Assembly: GCA_009823505.1 (NCBI GenBank)
Contig: VZQC01000392.1
Location: 1,012,585 to 1,076,584, forward strand
Direction of reading: 5' to 3'
From: Rhizomys pruinosus
Taxonomy: Eukaryota; Chordata; Mammalia; Rodentia; Spalacidae
Length of the DNA stretch: 64,000 bases
Position 1 is the first letter of the stretch; every line of letters begins with the position of its first letter. Shown in pieces: positions 1-11,900 of this stretch. The notes beneath the pieces are model-generated. The model did no database searches, was not told the DNA's origin, and saw nothing but the letters and a program-made list of their open reading frames with translations. The translations under genes and the position numbers were made by a program.

Positions 1-44
1 CTCTTGGTAGAATACTTGGTTCAGTCCCTGTGGTCTTTCCTTAG

Positions 45-145
45 GACCTGATGCACGTGGTGGATGAGCTTATACAAGAGGCTCTTCAAGTAGACTGTGA
101 GGAAGTCAGTGCTGCTGGGGAAGCCTATGTAGCTGCAGCTCTGTG
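45..145 (+). CDS. MCM3AP: MCM3AP exon a (first in window)
   Basis: Acceptor ctttccttag ends at 44; donor tg|gtaagt follows 145. It encodes [20 protein letters not shown] then [13 protein letters not shown], plus two bases of a Cys codon completed by the next exon (TG|T). This is the helical stretch between the Sac3 domain and the CID. The sequence from 1 to 44 is the end of the preceding intron. Confidence 0.94.
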
Positions 146-2874
146 GTAAGTGGCCACTCATGTGCCAGTCTTCCTTGCTCTGTGGCTATTTATTCTCTGG
201 GGACAAGCCTGTCCCTCTTTATAAACTTCTCATTTATCAGCAAGACTAATTTCTATGTGGTTAGATCCATGGAGCAACCAACCAGGTGTGGTGGATGCCT
301 TTAATCCTGGCACTCACCTTTTCCTCCTTTTTCCTATGAGTTGGTATCTGTAATTTTGACTTGCATTTCTCTAATGACTGATGGTGTTAGTCTTTTTTCA
401 TATGCTTATTGCTCATTTGTACCATTTGTTTCTATTTTATGTATAGGAATATATTGCCTGCATGTAAGTACACCCATTTCATGCAGTGCCCGCAGAGGTC
501 AGAAGAGGGCATTGTATCCCCTGGAAGTTGAGTTACAGATGGTTCTTAGCCACCATGTAGGTGCTGGGAATTGAACCTGGGTCCTCTGCAAGAGCAGCCA
601 GTGCTCTTACCCATGGAGCCATCTCTCCAGACCCATTTGCCAATTTTTGACTTGGGCTATTTGTAGTTGAATTGTAGGAATTGTAGTATGTTGGATGTTT
701 CCTTATCAGACACAGAATTTGCATGTATTTTCTCTCATTCTCCAGGTTGTCTTTTTCTTTTTTCTTTTTCCAGTTTTTGAGATACACTCTCATGTAGCCA
801 GGGCTGGTCTTGAATTTGCTGTACGGCAGGTGTTTCTGCCGCTACCACCTATGTGCTGAGATTGTAAGCATGCACCAACATGCCTGGTATATGTATTACT
901 AAGGCTCAAACCTAGATCTTTGTGCTTGCTGGACAACTATTCTACCAACTGAGCTATAGTCCTAGCCCTTGGGCTCTCTTTTTACCCCTTAATAATGTCC
1001 TTTGATGGATAGCAATTTTAAATTTGGGGGTAGTCTAATTTTTTAAGTTTTGTTGCATGTGGGTTTAGGGGCTTACCTAAGAAATTACTGTCAAACCTAA
1101 TGTCATGAAGGTTATTCAAATGTTCTAACCGATTTATAGTTTTATATCTTAAATTTGGGTCTTTTATTTATTTTTTTGGTCTTTTTGAGACAGGGTCTCC
1201 CTACAGCCCCAGCTGCCCTGGAACTCACCATGTAGACCAGGCTGGCCATGAACTCACAGAGATCTGCCTTCCTCTGCCTCCCTAGTGCTGGGATTAAAGG
1301 CGTGTACCACCACGCCCGGCTTAAAGATGGTTCTTAGCTACCATGTGGGTGCTGGGAATTGAACCCAGGTCCTCTGCAAGAGCAGTCAGTGCATTTAACT
1401 GCTGAGCCATCTCTCCAGCCCCTTAATTTGCTTTTTAAAAAAAAAAATTATATATGTTATAAGGTAAAGGTCCAACTTCATGTATTTAAAATGTGTGTGG
1501 ATATCTGGTTGTCTTTGTCTATTTTTTAAAAAGGGTGCCCTTTCTTCATTGAGGAGTTTTGGCACCTTGAGGAATTATTTGAGCATGTAAGGGTTTATTT
1601 GGGGACTCTGTTTTCTGTCCCACCAGTCTTTATGTCTCTTCTCATGCCAGTACCATATTGCTTCAATTAATATTGTTCTAGAATATGTTTTTGGTTGGTT
1701 GGGTTATTGATTGATTGATTGATCGATTTATTGATTTATTTATTATTTTTTTGAGACAGAGTTTTCCTGTAGCCCCAGCTGTCCTATAACTCAACATGTA
1801 GACCAGGCTGGCCTTGAATTCCCAGAGATCTGCCTGCCTCTGCCTCCCAAGTCCTAGTATTAAAGGCAAGGGCCACCACACCCAGTTTCTTGGTTCTTAG
1901 CTGCCATGTGGGTGCTGGGAATGGAACTTGGGTCCTCTGCAAGAGCAGTCGGAGCTCTTAACTTCTGAGCCATCTCTCCAGCCCCCAGGGTTTGTTTTTT
2001 AAAATACTATTTATTTTTAATTTTTTATGTGTATGAGCATATTGCCTCCATATACCCTTGTGGAATACCCATGGAGGTCAGAAGAAAGTGTTGAATTCCC
2101 CTGGGACTGAAGTTATAGACGGTTACAACTGCCATATGGATGTAGCCCCCAGGTGGCCTGGAACTCACTATGTAGTCCAGGATGGCTGGACTTGAACTCA
2201 GAGATCTGCATGCATCTGCCTCCTGAATACTTGGATTAAAGGCCTGTGCCACCATGTCCTACAACTTTTATTTTTTTAAAGAAAACATATTCTATCATTA
2301 TTATTATTACAGTGAGTGTGGGTATGGTGTAGGCACATTTGTGCCATGGCACTTGTGTTGAGGTCAGAGAACAATTTTTAGGAGTCATCTTTTTCCTTCC
2401 TCCAGGAGTTCTGGGGCTCTAACTCACATTTCCAGGCTTGCATAGTGAGTGCTTTTCCTGCTGAGCCATCTTGTTGGCCCTTGATTGATTTTCACATATT
2501 GAGCTGTCCTTACATTCCAGAAACAAATCTCACTTGACAGAAGTATATGGGGGCTTACCTTTTCTGAGTGTGGGCGTCTATCTGCTTCTGTTTGTCTAGT
2601 GTTTCTACAGCTGTTGTGGAGGATCTGATAACAGCTACAACCACAGGCATTTTGAGACATGTTGCAGATGAAGAAATAGCTACTGAAAGGCAGAGAAGAG
2701 AGGAGGAAAAGCGAAGGGTCGAAGAGGAAAGGTAGGTGTCTTCTGTCCCTGCAGCAGGGCGTGGAGGTCTATGTGTACCACTTGGTCTTTGATGTCCCTT
2801 TTCTCCTCTGTTGCCATCCAACCAATTTCTGTTGGCCTACCAACACCCTCATATACTTTTTAAGGAGAGAGGTG

Positions 2875-2911
<37 letters not shown>

Positions 2912-5900
2912 TGTGTGTGTATGTGTATGTGTGTGTTTTTTGAGGTTGGGGGCTGTCCCCATTGCCATGTCTACTTGTGGCCATTGGCTCTTCCCCGGCA
3001 GGACAGAAAAAGGAGCAAGGCTGTCACTAGAGTAATAGGCTGACTCAAGCAGTATTAACCTATTTACTTATAGTCAAGGAGTAAAGTAATAAGAGTGTGT
3101 GTTTGTTTTGTCATTTGGATTTTCCCTGTAGCCCCAGCTGGGCCTGGAACTCAATATGTAGACCAGGCTGGCCTAGATTTCACAGAGATCTTCCTCCTTT
3201 GCCTCTTTAGTGCTGGGTTTAAAGGTATGCGCCACCTGGCTTATTTTTATTCTTAAACATCATCACTATGCTTTTCTTCTTACCCATAGGTTAAAGCAAG
3301 AGAAAGAGCTGGTGTTAACTCAGTTGAGCCAGGGCCTGGCTACGGAGCTGATGGAACACTTGGTGAAAGAGTATGTGTGGGAAACCTGCTCCCAGGAGTT
3401 GAAGTGAGTGAAATGCTGGTGTCCTGAGTGCCGGGGCAGGCGGAGGGTGGGGGGGCAGGAGGAAGGAGGTACAGAACTCTGGCCGAGCTGGTTCTAAGGC
3501 CCTGGAGGTGGGTCCTTTACCCTCTGATCTGTCCTGGAGGCAGGTCCTTTGCTCTCTGATCCATCCTGGATGCGGGTCCTTTGCTCTCTGATCTATCCTG
3601 GATTCTGGTCCTTTGCTCTCTGATCCATCCTGGAACCAGGTCCTTTACTCTCTGATCTTTCCTGGAAACGGGTCCTTTGCTCTCTGATCTGTCCTGGAAA
3701 CGGGTCCTTTGCTCTCTGATCTGTCCTGGAAACGGGTCCTTTTCTCTCTGATCTGTCCTGGAAACGGGTCCTTTGCTCTCTGATCCATCCTGGTGGCAGG
3801 TATTTTGCTTTCTGATCCATCCTGGAGGTGGGTCCTTTACTCTCTGATCTGTCCTGGAGGTGAGTCCTTTGCTCTCTGATCTGTCCTGGAGGTGGGAGGT
3901 GGGTCCTTTACGCTCTGATCCTCCTGGAGGAGGGTCCTTTGCTTTCTGATCCATCCTGGACAGTTCTTTTTTGTTTGTTTGTTTGTTTTTGAGACAGGGT
4001 CTGCTTGTAGCCCCAGCTGGCTGGAACTCACTATATAGACCAGGCTGGCCTTGAACTCACAGGGATCCACTTGCCCCTGCCTCCCAAGTACTGGGATTAA
4101 AGGTGTGCACCACCACGACCAGCTAGAATATTTTCTATACTAAGGCGTGTGCGGGGGTCGTAGAGAGGTGGCTGGTGAAGACCACCCCCTCTAGCTTCCT
4201 CGCCGCCGGAGATCTTCACTCCATCGGCCCGCAACGAAGTGGGGCTGGGGAGAGCAAGTGCGCTGCCGAACCAAAAACAATCACAGCAGGGAGTCGAGTC
4301 AAAGTGTTACAGCTCAAAAACTCAACTTTATTGCAGGTTCAATGAGGCTTATAAGCCGTGCTGGCTTCCCCATTTGGGCATATGTCTCTTCCCAACTGGT
4401 CCTTTGAGGAGGCTTAATTTACAAGTTCCCAATTAATCCAATCCCTTCCCTTCCTAGCATAGTCCCTAATTATCATGTTAGTACACGGAAGCTAGCCTTC
4501 CTTGCTCGGATGGGCGGGGGTGAGTTCGCGAAACTCCACAGGCTTTCTTTTGTCCTACAGGCCTATCTTCTCGGCTATTCCATGCCGTCAGGCGTGTACC
4601 ACTAATATTTTTCAAGTAGGAGATCCTTCCCACAACTTCTTTCATGTATTAGATTTCTTCAGAATTTTAAGAGTCTTTAATCATTTTAGTGCTGAGCTTC
4701 AGAGAAGAAAGAGGTGTCAGTTGTGAAGGAAAGTCTGTTCTTGTGCTTATGTTCCTCTGAGATAGCCCGAAGGTGGTAGGCTACAGTTTTCCCAGTGCAG
4801 ATAGGAAACCTAGTGAGAGGTAGTGTATTTTTGGTTGATACTTCTTTCTATTCCTATTAGTTGGGAACCTGTTTGTCTGATTATTGTAAGGAAGAACAAA
4901 ATGATGGCAGTATATCTGTTTCTTTGGATTAGTTTTTTGAAGCAGGATCTCACTCTGTAGCCCATACATGCCTAGCACTCAGTATAAACCTTTATCCTCC
5001 TACCTCAGCTTCTCCAAATATTGGGGTTTAGTATGTTGATTGGTGTTTTTAGTCTTTGTTTTGAGACAGGGTCTCATGTAGACCAGGCTGGCCTGAGAAC
5101 TCAGAAATTTTCTAGTCCCTGCTTACTGAGTGCAGAGTGCTGGGATTGAAGACGGGAACCACTATGGCACCTAGTATTTTTTTTTTTTTTAAATTACAGG
5201 TCACATTTTAATTCCTGAATTTTACAGTTCAGCATTAATATCACCACATGTATGTAAAAGATGTAAAAAAAGTATGGTGGTAAGCTGGGTGTGGTGGCCC
5301 ACACCTTTAATCCTAGCACTTGGGAGGCAGAGGCAGGCGGATCTTTGTGAGTTCAAGGCCATCCTGGTCTACAGAGCGAATTCCAGGACAGCTGGGGCTA
5401 CTGGGAGACCCTGTCTCAAAAAGACAAAAAAAAAAAAAAAAAGTACGGTGGTATCTTTAACACAAAATAAACATCTGTTTTACGGAAAAACTATACTTCA
5501 AATCTACACAGACAGCCCATCTTTTCCAAACAATAGCCACAATTAAAATTAACTACAAAATCTCCAAAACAGGAAACTGCTTTTAAGCTATTCTAGGAAA
5601 AACGGACCCATAGACACATTACAAAGATGATCTAAAGACTGTAGCTAGAATTACTATTTTTAGAATTTGTTTTCCAGTGCATTAAATTGGGTGTTTGGGG
5701 ACATTTTTCTTATCTCAGCAATGATCTCAGATCACAGATGAGCAAACATTAAAATATTTTTTTTTAATTTTTTTTTAATTTAATTTTATTTATTTCTGTA
5801 TGTGTATCAATGTACTGTCTGCATGCAGGTCTGTGCACCCGTGTCGTGCAATGCCGCGGAGGTCAGAAGAGGGTCTCGGATTCCCCTGGAACTGGAGTTC

Positions 5901-8900
5901 TCCTGGAATTGGAGTTTCAGACAGTTCTCAGCCGCCATGTGGGTGCTGGGGATTGAACCTGGGTCCTCTGTAAGAGCGGTCGACGCTCTTAACCGCTAGG
6001 CCATCTCTCCAGCCCGCAAACATTAAAATATTTACGGTTAATTTGCTGTTCTAAAAATAAAAGCTCTTATTTGCCTCAATTAATTTTTAATTCCTTTATG
6101 TACATGGAATGTGCTTTTTACTCTCAAAACAGCTTTCACGTTACACACTTGTTTATGAAAAACTTCATGTGCTGCATGTGACTTTGACTGGTAACCTCTT
6201 GGATGAGAATGGCTTCTAGATCCTAGTATGTTCTTAATCCCAGGACAAAGTGGTAGGATATAGATAAAACCTAGGGCTTGGTAGCATGTAGAGAAAATGC
6301 GTGCAGTTTCAGATGACTTGGAGTTTAGCTAAGCCTCAAACTCTGTGTAACCTCCAAAAGATGAGTTACCAGAAATGAGTCTTTTTGTATTTAAACTTTT
6401 TTTTTTTTTGGCTAAATATATTTAATGGTCCTTTGTGCTACCTTGTTTGATAGATTTTGGGGGGGGGTCTTTTTGAGAGAGGGTCTCCCTGTAGTCCCAG
6501 CTGTCCTGGAACTCACTCTGTAGACCAGGCTGGCCTTGAACTCACAAAGATCCACCTGCCTCCGCCTCCCGAGTGCTAGGATTAAAGGCGTGCGCCACCA
6601 CGCCCAGCTAGAATTTTGTTAAAAATGGTAACACACACCTTTAATCCTAGCCCTCGGGAACAAGAGGCAGGCAGTTCTCTGAGATGGAGGCCAACCTGGT
6701 CTCCACTGCAAGTTCCAGACCAGCTGGGGCTACAGGAAGACCGTTTCCAAAGGTCCAAAAAAAGAAGAAAAAAACATCATTTGGGGGATAGAGAAAGGGC
6801 TCAGTAGTTAAGGGTGTACTCACTCTTCTTCAAGAAGACCCAAGTTCAGTTCTTAGCACCCATGTTGGGCGTCTCACAACCACCTATAACTTTACCTCCA
6901 GGAGGTCTGACACCCCCTTCTGGACTCTGAGGGCACCTGCATACACCTGGAAGACACATAAATCACAAGACTCAGTCTTTATAAAAGAAAAAGTTGGGTG
7001 CTGGGCATCCTAGCACTTGGGAGGCAGAGGCAGATGGATCTCTGTGAGCTCTGGGCCAGCTGGGACTAAAGGGAGACCCTGTCTTAAAAATACCAAAAAA
7101 AAAAAAAAAAAAAAAAAAGAAGTTGAGACAGATTTATCATTATTTATCAATAGAAGTTAATGCTCCTCGTAGTCACTACTGTTCATCCTGATTTGAGAAA
7201 CTTCTATTCATAAACACTATATATTGCTGATGAAATTTTGGAATTGTCCCATTGGTAATTTAAAAATTAAATTCTGGCAGCCCAGCAAATGGTTTAGTTG
7301 GTAAAGGCACTCACTTGTGCCAGGCTTGATAACCTTAAGTTCAGTCCTCAGAATTCACTTATGGAGAGAACCTGAAAAGTTGTCCTTTGACCTCCATAAT
7401 TCTTCCCAAAGCATACTGATGTTCCCCACACCCCATTGCCCCATCACCTCAAAAAACTAAATTTTTAAAGTTAAAAATCCCAACTATTTTATTAAAAGTT
7501 TACTCCATCCCTCCTTTGAGTGTAGGCTCTTGTTGCTGGTTCAACTCCTAGGCTCAAGTGGTCCTCTCACCTCAGGTTCTTGAGGGTTAAGAACATATGT
7601 GTAGCCTACCATACCTAGCCAGCTTAAATATTTATGTACTTTGGGGGCTGGAGAGATGGCTCAGAGGTTAAGAGTGCCAACTGCTTTTTAGAGGACCCAG
7701 GTTCAATTCCCAGCACCCACATGGCAGCTAAGAACCATCTTTAAGCAGAGTGTGGTGGCACACGCCTTTAATCCTAGTACTCGGGGAGGCAGAGGCAGGT
7801 GGATCTCTATGAGTTCAAGGGCAGCTGGGGCTTAGGGAGATTTATTTATAGCCATCTGAATAGCATGGAAGGGAGTTTTTTTTTTTTTTCCTTTCCAGTT
7901 GTCTATACCCCCCCCCTTTTTATTGGATTTTGGTGAATTTCACACAATATATTTTAATCACATTTAGACTCCCCTCCTCTATCTGCACCCCTCTCATAGA
8001 CCCTCCCCCTGCCAGATTTCATGTATTCTGTCATATATTAAAGCCTACTGAGTCAAGGTTGTATTCCCAAATGTCCTTCAGTGTACATGAGCCTGATTAA
8101 CCTATTCAGAGTCACACCCTTAAAGAAGACTCTCCCTCTCCCAGCAGTTACTGGTTTCCAGGAGTTCCTCAGCTGAGGTTAGAGTTTCTTACCCATTTCC
8201 CCACTTTTGTGCTGGGATTTTGTGTGGCATGGGCTTGCACGGGTCTTGTGCACGCTCTTACCACTGCTGTGGGTTCATATGAGCAACTTCCCAGCTGTCT
8301 GAAAGACCGTTTTGATATAGGTGTTGTATTAGCCACTTTTCTGTTGCTGTGATAAAACCACCATGAGCAAGGGAACTTATAAAAGGAAGAGTTTATTTGA
8401 GCTTACGATTGACGGTTCCAGGGAATCAGAGTCCATTGTGGCGGGAAGCATGGTGGCCGGGGCTGGAGCAGCAAGCCAAGGGTCATATCTCGCAACGAGC
8501 ACCGGAAGCAGAGAGACTGAAGACTGGAGACAGCAAGGCTTGTTAAATTCACTAAGCCAAGCCGGGCGTGGTGGCGCACGCCTTTAATCCTAGCACTCGG
8601 GAGGCAGAGGCAGGTGGATCTTTGTGAGTTCAAGGCCAGCCTGGTCTACAGAGTGAGTTCCAGGACAGCTGGGGCTACAGGGAGACCCTGTCTCAAAAAA
8701 AAAAAAAATTCACTAAGCCTGCCCCCAATAACGTACTTCCTTCAGCACAGCCACACCTTCTAAGACCTCTAAGAACAGTGCCACCAACTGGAGACAAAAT
8801 GTCTGAATACTTAAAGCTTATGGGGGACACTCATTCAAACCACCACAGGTGTCCTATCCAGGGATAAGTACTTTGCAGTCTCTTATTCTCTATACTTTAT

Positions 8901-11900
8901 CCAGTTGTTGCATTCCGTGTTAATCTCCCTCTATTGCATGAGGAAGCTTTGCTGGTGAGAGTTGAGGGACGCATTAGTATTCTTTCTGCTTCTTGTTCTG
9001 CTATGTTCCCTGAGCCTTAGGTGTAGGGGTTGCGTTGTAGATGCGTAACTTAGGGCTGGGCAACTCACAGATACTTATTCTCTGCATTTGATCAGGTAGT
9101 AGTCTCCATCTCTTGCAAAAAGAAGCTTATTTGATGAGTGGTGTGGTGAGAGTTATACTTACATTGGTCTAGAGATGTGACAAAAGTAGTTTTTTTCTCT
9201 AGGATCTATGACTGCTCCAGGCATGTGTATTTGCCTATGCTTACAGTACCACACATAAGCTCCCTCACATTGAGTGAGCCTTAAATCCAGTTAGACAGGT
9301 GTTGACTACCTCCATGATAAAAGTGCCACTACTGCACCAGTAGAGATGATTTGCTGAGCCATTCATTGTTGCGGTTCATAGATTTTACAGCTGGTTGGGA
9401 TCATTGTTCTGGCACTGTGTTTTTTTGTTATATAGTGTTCAACACACACACACACACACATGCACACACGGATGTATATATGATGTGTATTTTTCAGTGG
9501 TCTTTTTGAACTAATTCGTTTCCCTTTGGTTTTTCATACCACCTAAGCCTTATCTACCTCTCCTCTCTTTGTAAGATCTCTGTAGCCCCAGCTGGCCTGG
9601 AAATTGCTGTGTAGACCGTGATGCCTTCCATCTTGATCTCCTGCCTCTGCCTCCATTAAAAAACGTGTACCACAGCTGGGCATGGTGGCATGTGCCTTTA
9701 ATCCCAGCACTCGGGAGGCAGAGGCAGGCGGATCTCTGTGAGTTCAAGGCAGCCCTTGGAGTAGTAATTCCTATGCTGATTGCTCTGTATCCTAGGAGTG
9801 CAGTGGAGACAGACCAGAGGGTCCGCATGACCCGTTGTTGTGAGGATGTCTGTGCTCATCTGGTAGATTTGTTTCTTGCTGATGAAATTTTCCATACTGC
9901 AAAAGAGACAATCCAGGAACTTCAGTGCTTCTGCAAGTATCTACAGCGGTGAGTTCTGTGAGTTTGTTTTGTTTTGTTTTGACATTCTCACTGTGTATCC
10001 CTGGCTGGCTGCAAACTCACAGAGATCTAACTGCCTTTTCCTCCCAAGTGTAAGGATATAAGGCATGAACCCCCACACCTGGCAGTCAGATAAAATCTGC
10101 CCACATGGGGGCTCTTTTACCAGATTCAGTATGTATGTGCTATTAATTCCATTAACCAGTTATGGAAGCATCACAAAATATTTTATAGTAATGGATATCT
10201 GAGATTGATTCCAATTGAAATAGACTTTCAGAAACACGTCTTACGTTCCTGTGTGTGGGGTTGGCTGTCCTGTATTTGAACAACTATTTGAACAAATATT
10301 TGTAGAATGCTTTGCTGTTTATTGGCTACACTAGACACAGGGAAGTATCTGTGAGTACATTAGATGAATCATGGTTCTGATGTTCCTTATGATGGAGTAA
10401 CTCATGACAAGCTCTTTATAGGTTGAAAATTATTTAACACCTATCCTATCAAATACTGTATCAACAACCCAATACACTGTACAATATAGGTTATTTGTTT
10501 TCTTGGCTAACTGAGTTGTAGCTAATTGTACAAAATTCTGTGATGTTGAGGAAGTATTATATAGCATATCACTTCTAGCGCAAAACTTCTGAAATACAGG
10601 ATTGTGTGACTGACTGAGGATTGCAAAAAATTTGGCAACAGGGAGAGGTTTTGGAATGTAGAGTGAAAATTAACTCAAACATCAAATGTATAATGAATCT
10701 GAGGTGATTGGGCATCACTCACTCATGTCACCTTGCCACTTCATTGCAGCTTTGGTTCTGAATATACTACTTGGGTTTTGCACTGTTTTCCTGTCATGCC
10801 AATGAGCATGAAACTTCTCAGCTCAGGGCTATTGTGTGTTATGACATGCAGTGCCTTTTACTGTACACAGTTTTCTGCTCTTACAGAAACATAATGATTT
10901 AGTTATAGACAACAAATAATTTTTTTTATCACTCCTTAGCATGTATCAGATTAGTATAACTTTGGATTATCTTGTGTTGTTTTTTTAATTTAATAAGTTT
11001 TGTTGAACATCTTTCTACATCAGTATTAAGACTATACACACACAGTTGTAATTTAAGCTAGTTAAGATTTCTAAAGTTTCCTTAAATATTACATAATCAA
11101 ATATGAGACTATTATTCCTTAAAGAATTACAGAGGTAAGTGCTGAGGCCTCTGCTCACAAAATCTTTTGTCAGTCACTATGTAACTTTGTTACCATTCTC
11201 TTTCTTTTTGGTGAACTATTTAAAGTCATCCCTCTTAGAATGATTCAAGCATGCCCTACAAAATTATTCATGATAGGTACCATGTTGTACATTAGGTTCT
11301 CAGGGTTTGCTCATTTTGTGTAACTAAAATTTTGTAGCTTTTATCAATAATTTCTCATTTCCTGCTTCTATATAAAGCCATCCCCGGATAAACTTGCTTT
11401 ATGTATGATGGATTATCTTGTGTTTACAAACAAACATATCTATCTCCTTAGCATACAAACTTGCTTTCATTTTATTTTATTTATTTATTTATTTATTTAT
11501 TTTTGGTCTTTTCGAGACAGGATCTTCCTGTAGCCCCAGCTGTCCTGGAACTCACTCTGTAGACCAGGCTGGCCTTGAACTCACAAAGATCCGCCTGCCT
11601 CTGCCTCCCGAGTGCTAGGTTTTACAGGGAGGACAGGGTGTATAGGGACCCTGTACACCCTGCCCTTCAGGCAGGCCGCCATGGCTCTCATCTGATGAGA
11701 AGTGGTGCCGACATCCCAGGAGGCCATTATCCACCTGTCAATTGATTGGTTTCCAATTTGTGGTCTGTGGTCATTCCGTCCCAAACTAGGGAGCCCACAA
11801 ACCTTTCCCTCAACTCCCCAGAAGGAAATTTTCTAGAGGAAGGAGGGAAAGACCCATCAAGTGAATGCCCTGCGGGGAGCGAGGGCCCCTGAGCGGGATC

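Larger units (their letters stand above)
7900..9430. repeat. Unnamed rodent interspersed repeat, copy 1 (interrupted by LTR)
   Basis: The flanks of the LTR at 8325-8847 match a second copy at about 33950-34985 in the same order ('cctattgagtcaag'-type start, 'tgctgggattttgt', 'gttgcaaaaagaagcttc'-type end). I recall similar sequence as common in mouse but cannot name the family. Confidence 0.6.

Noticed and set aside
3517..3954. 145-codon repetitive minus-strand open frame resembling a repeat protein
   Set aside because: It is the translation of a 32-bp minisatellite within an intron; no promoter, splice or homology evidence.
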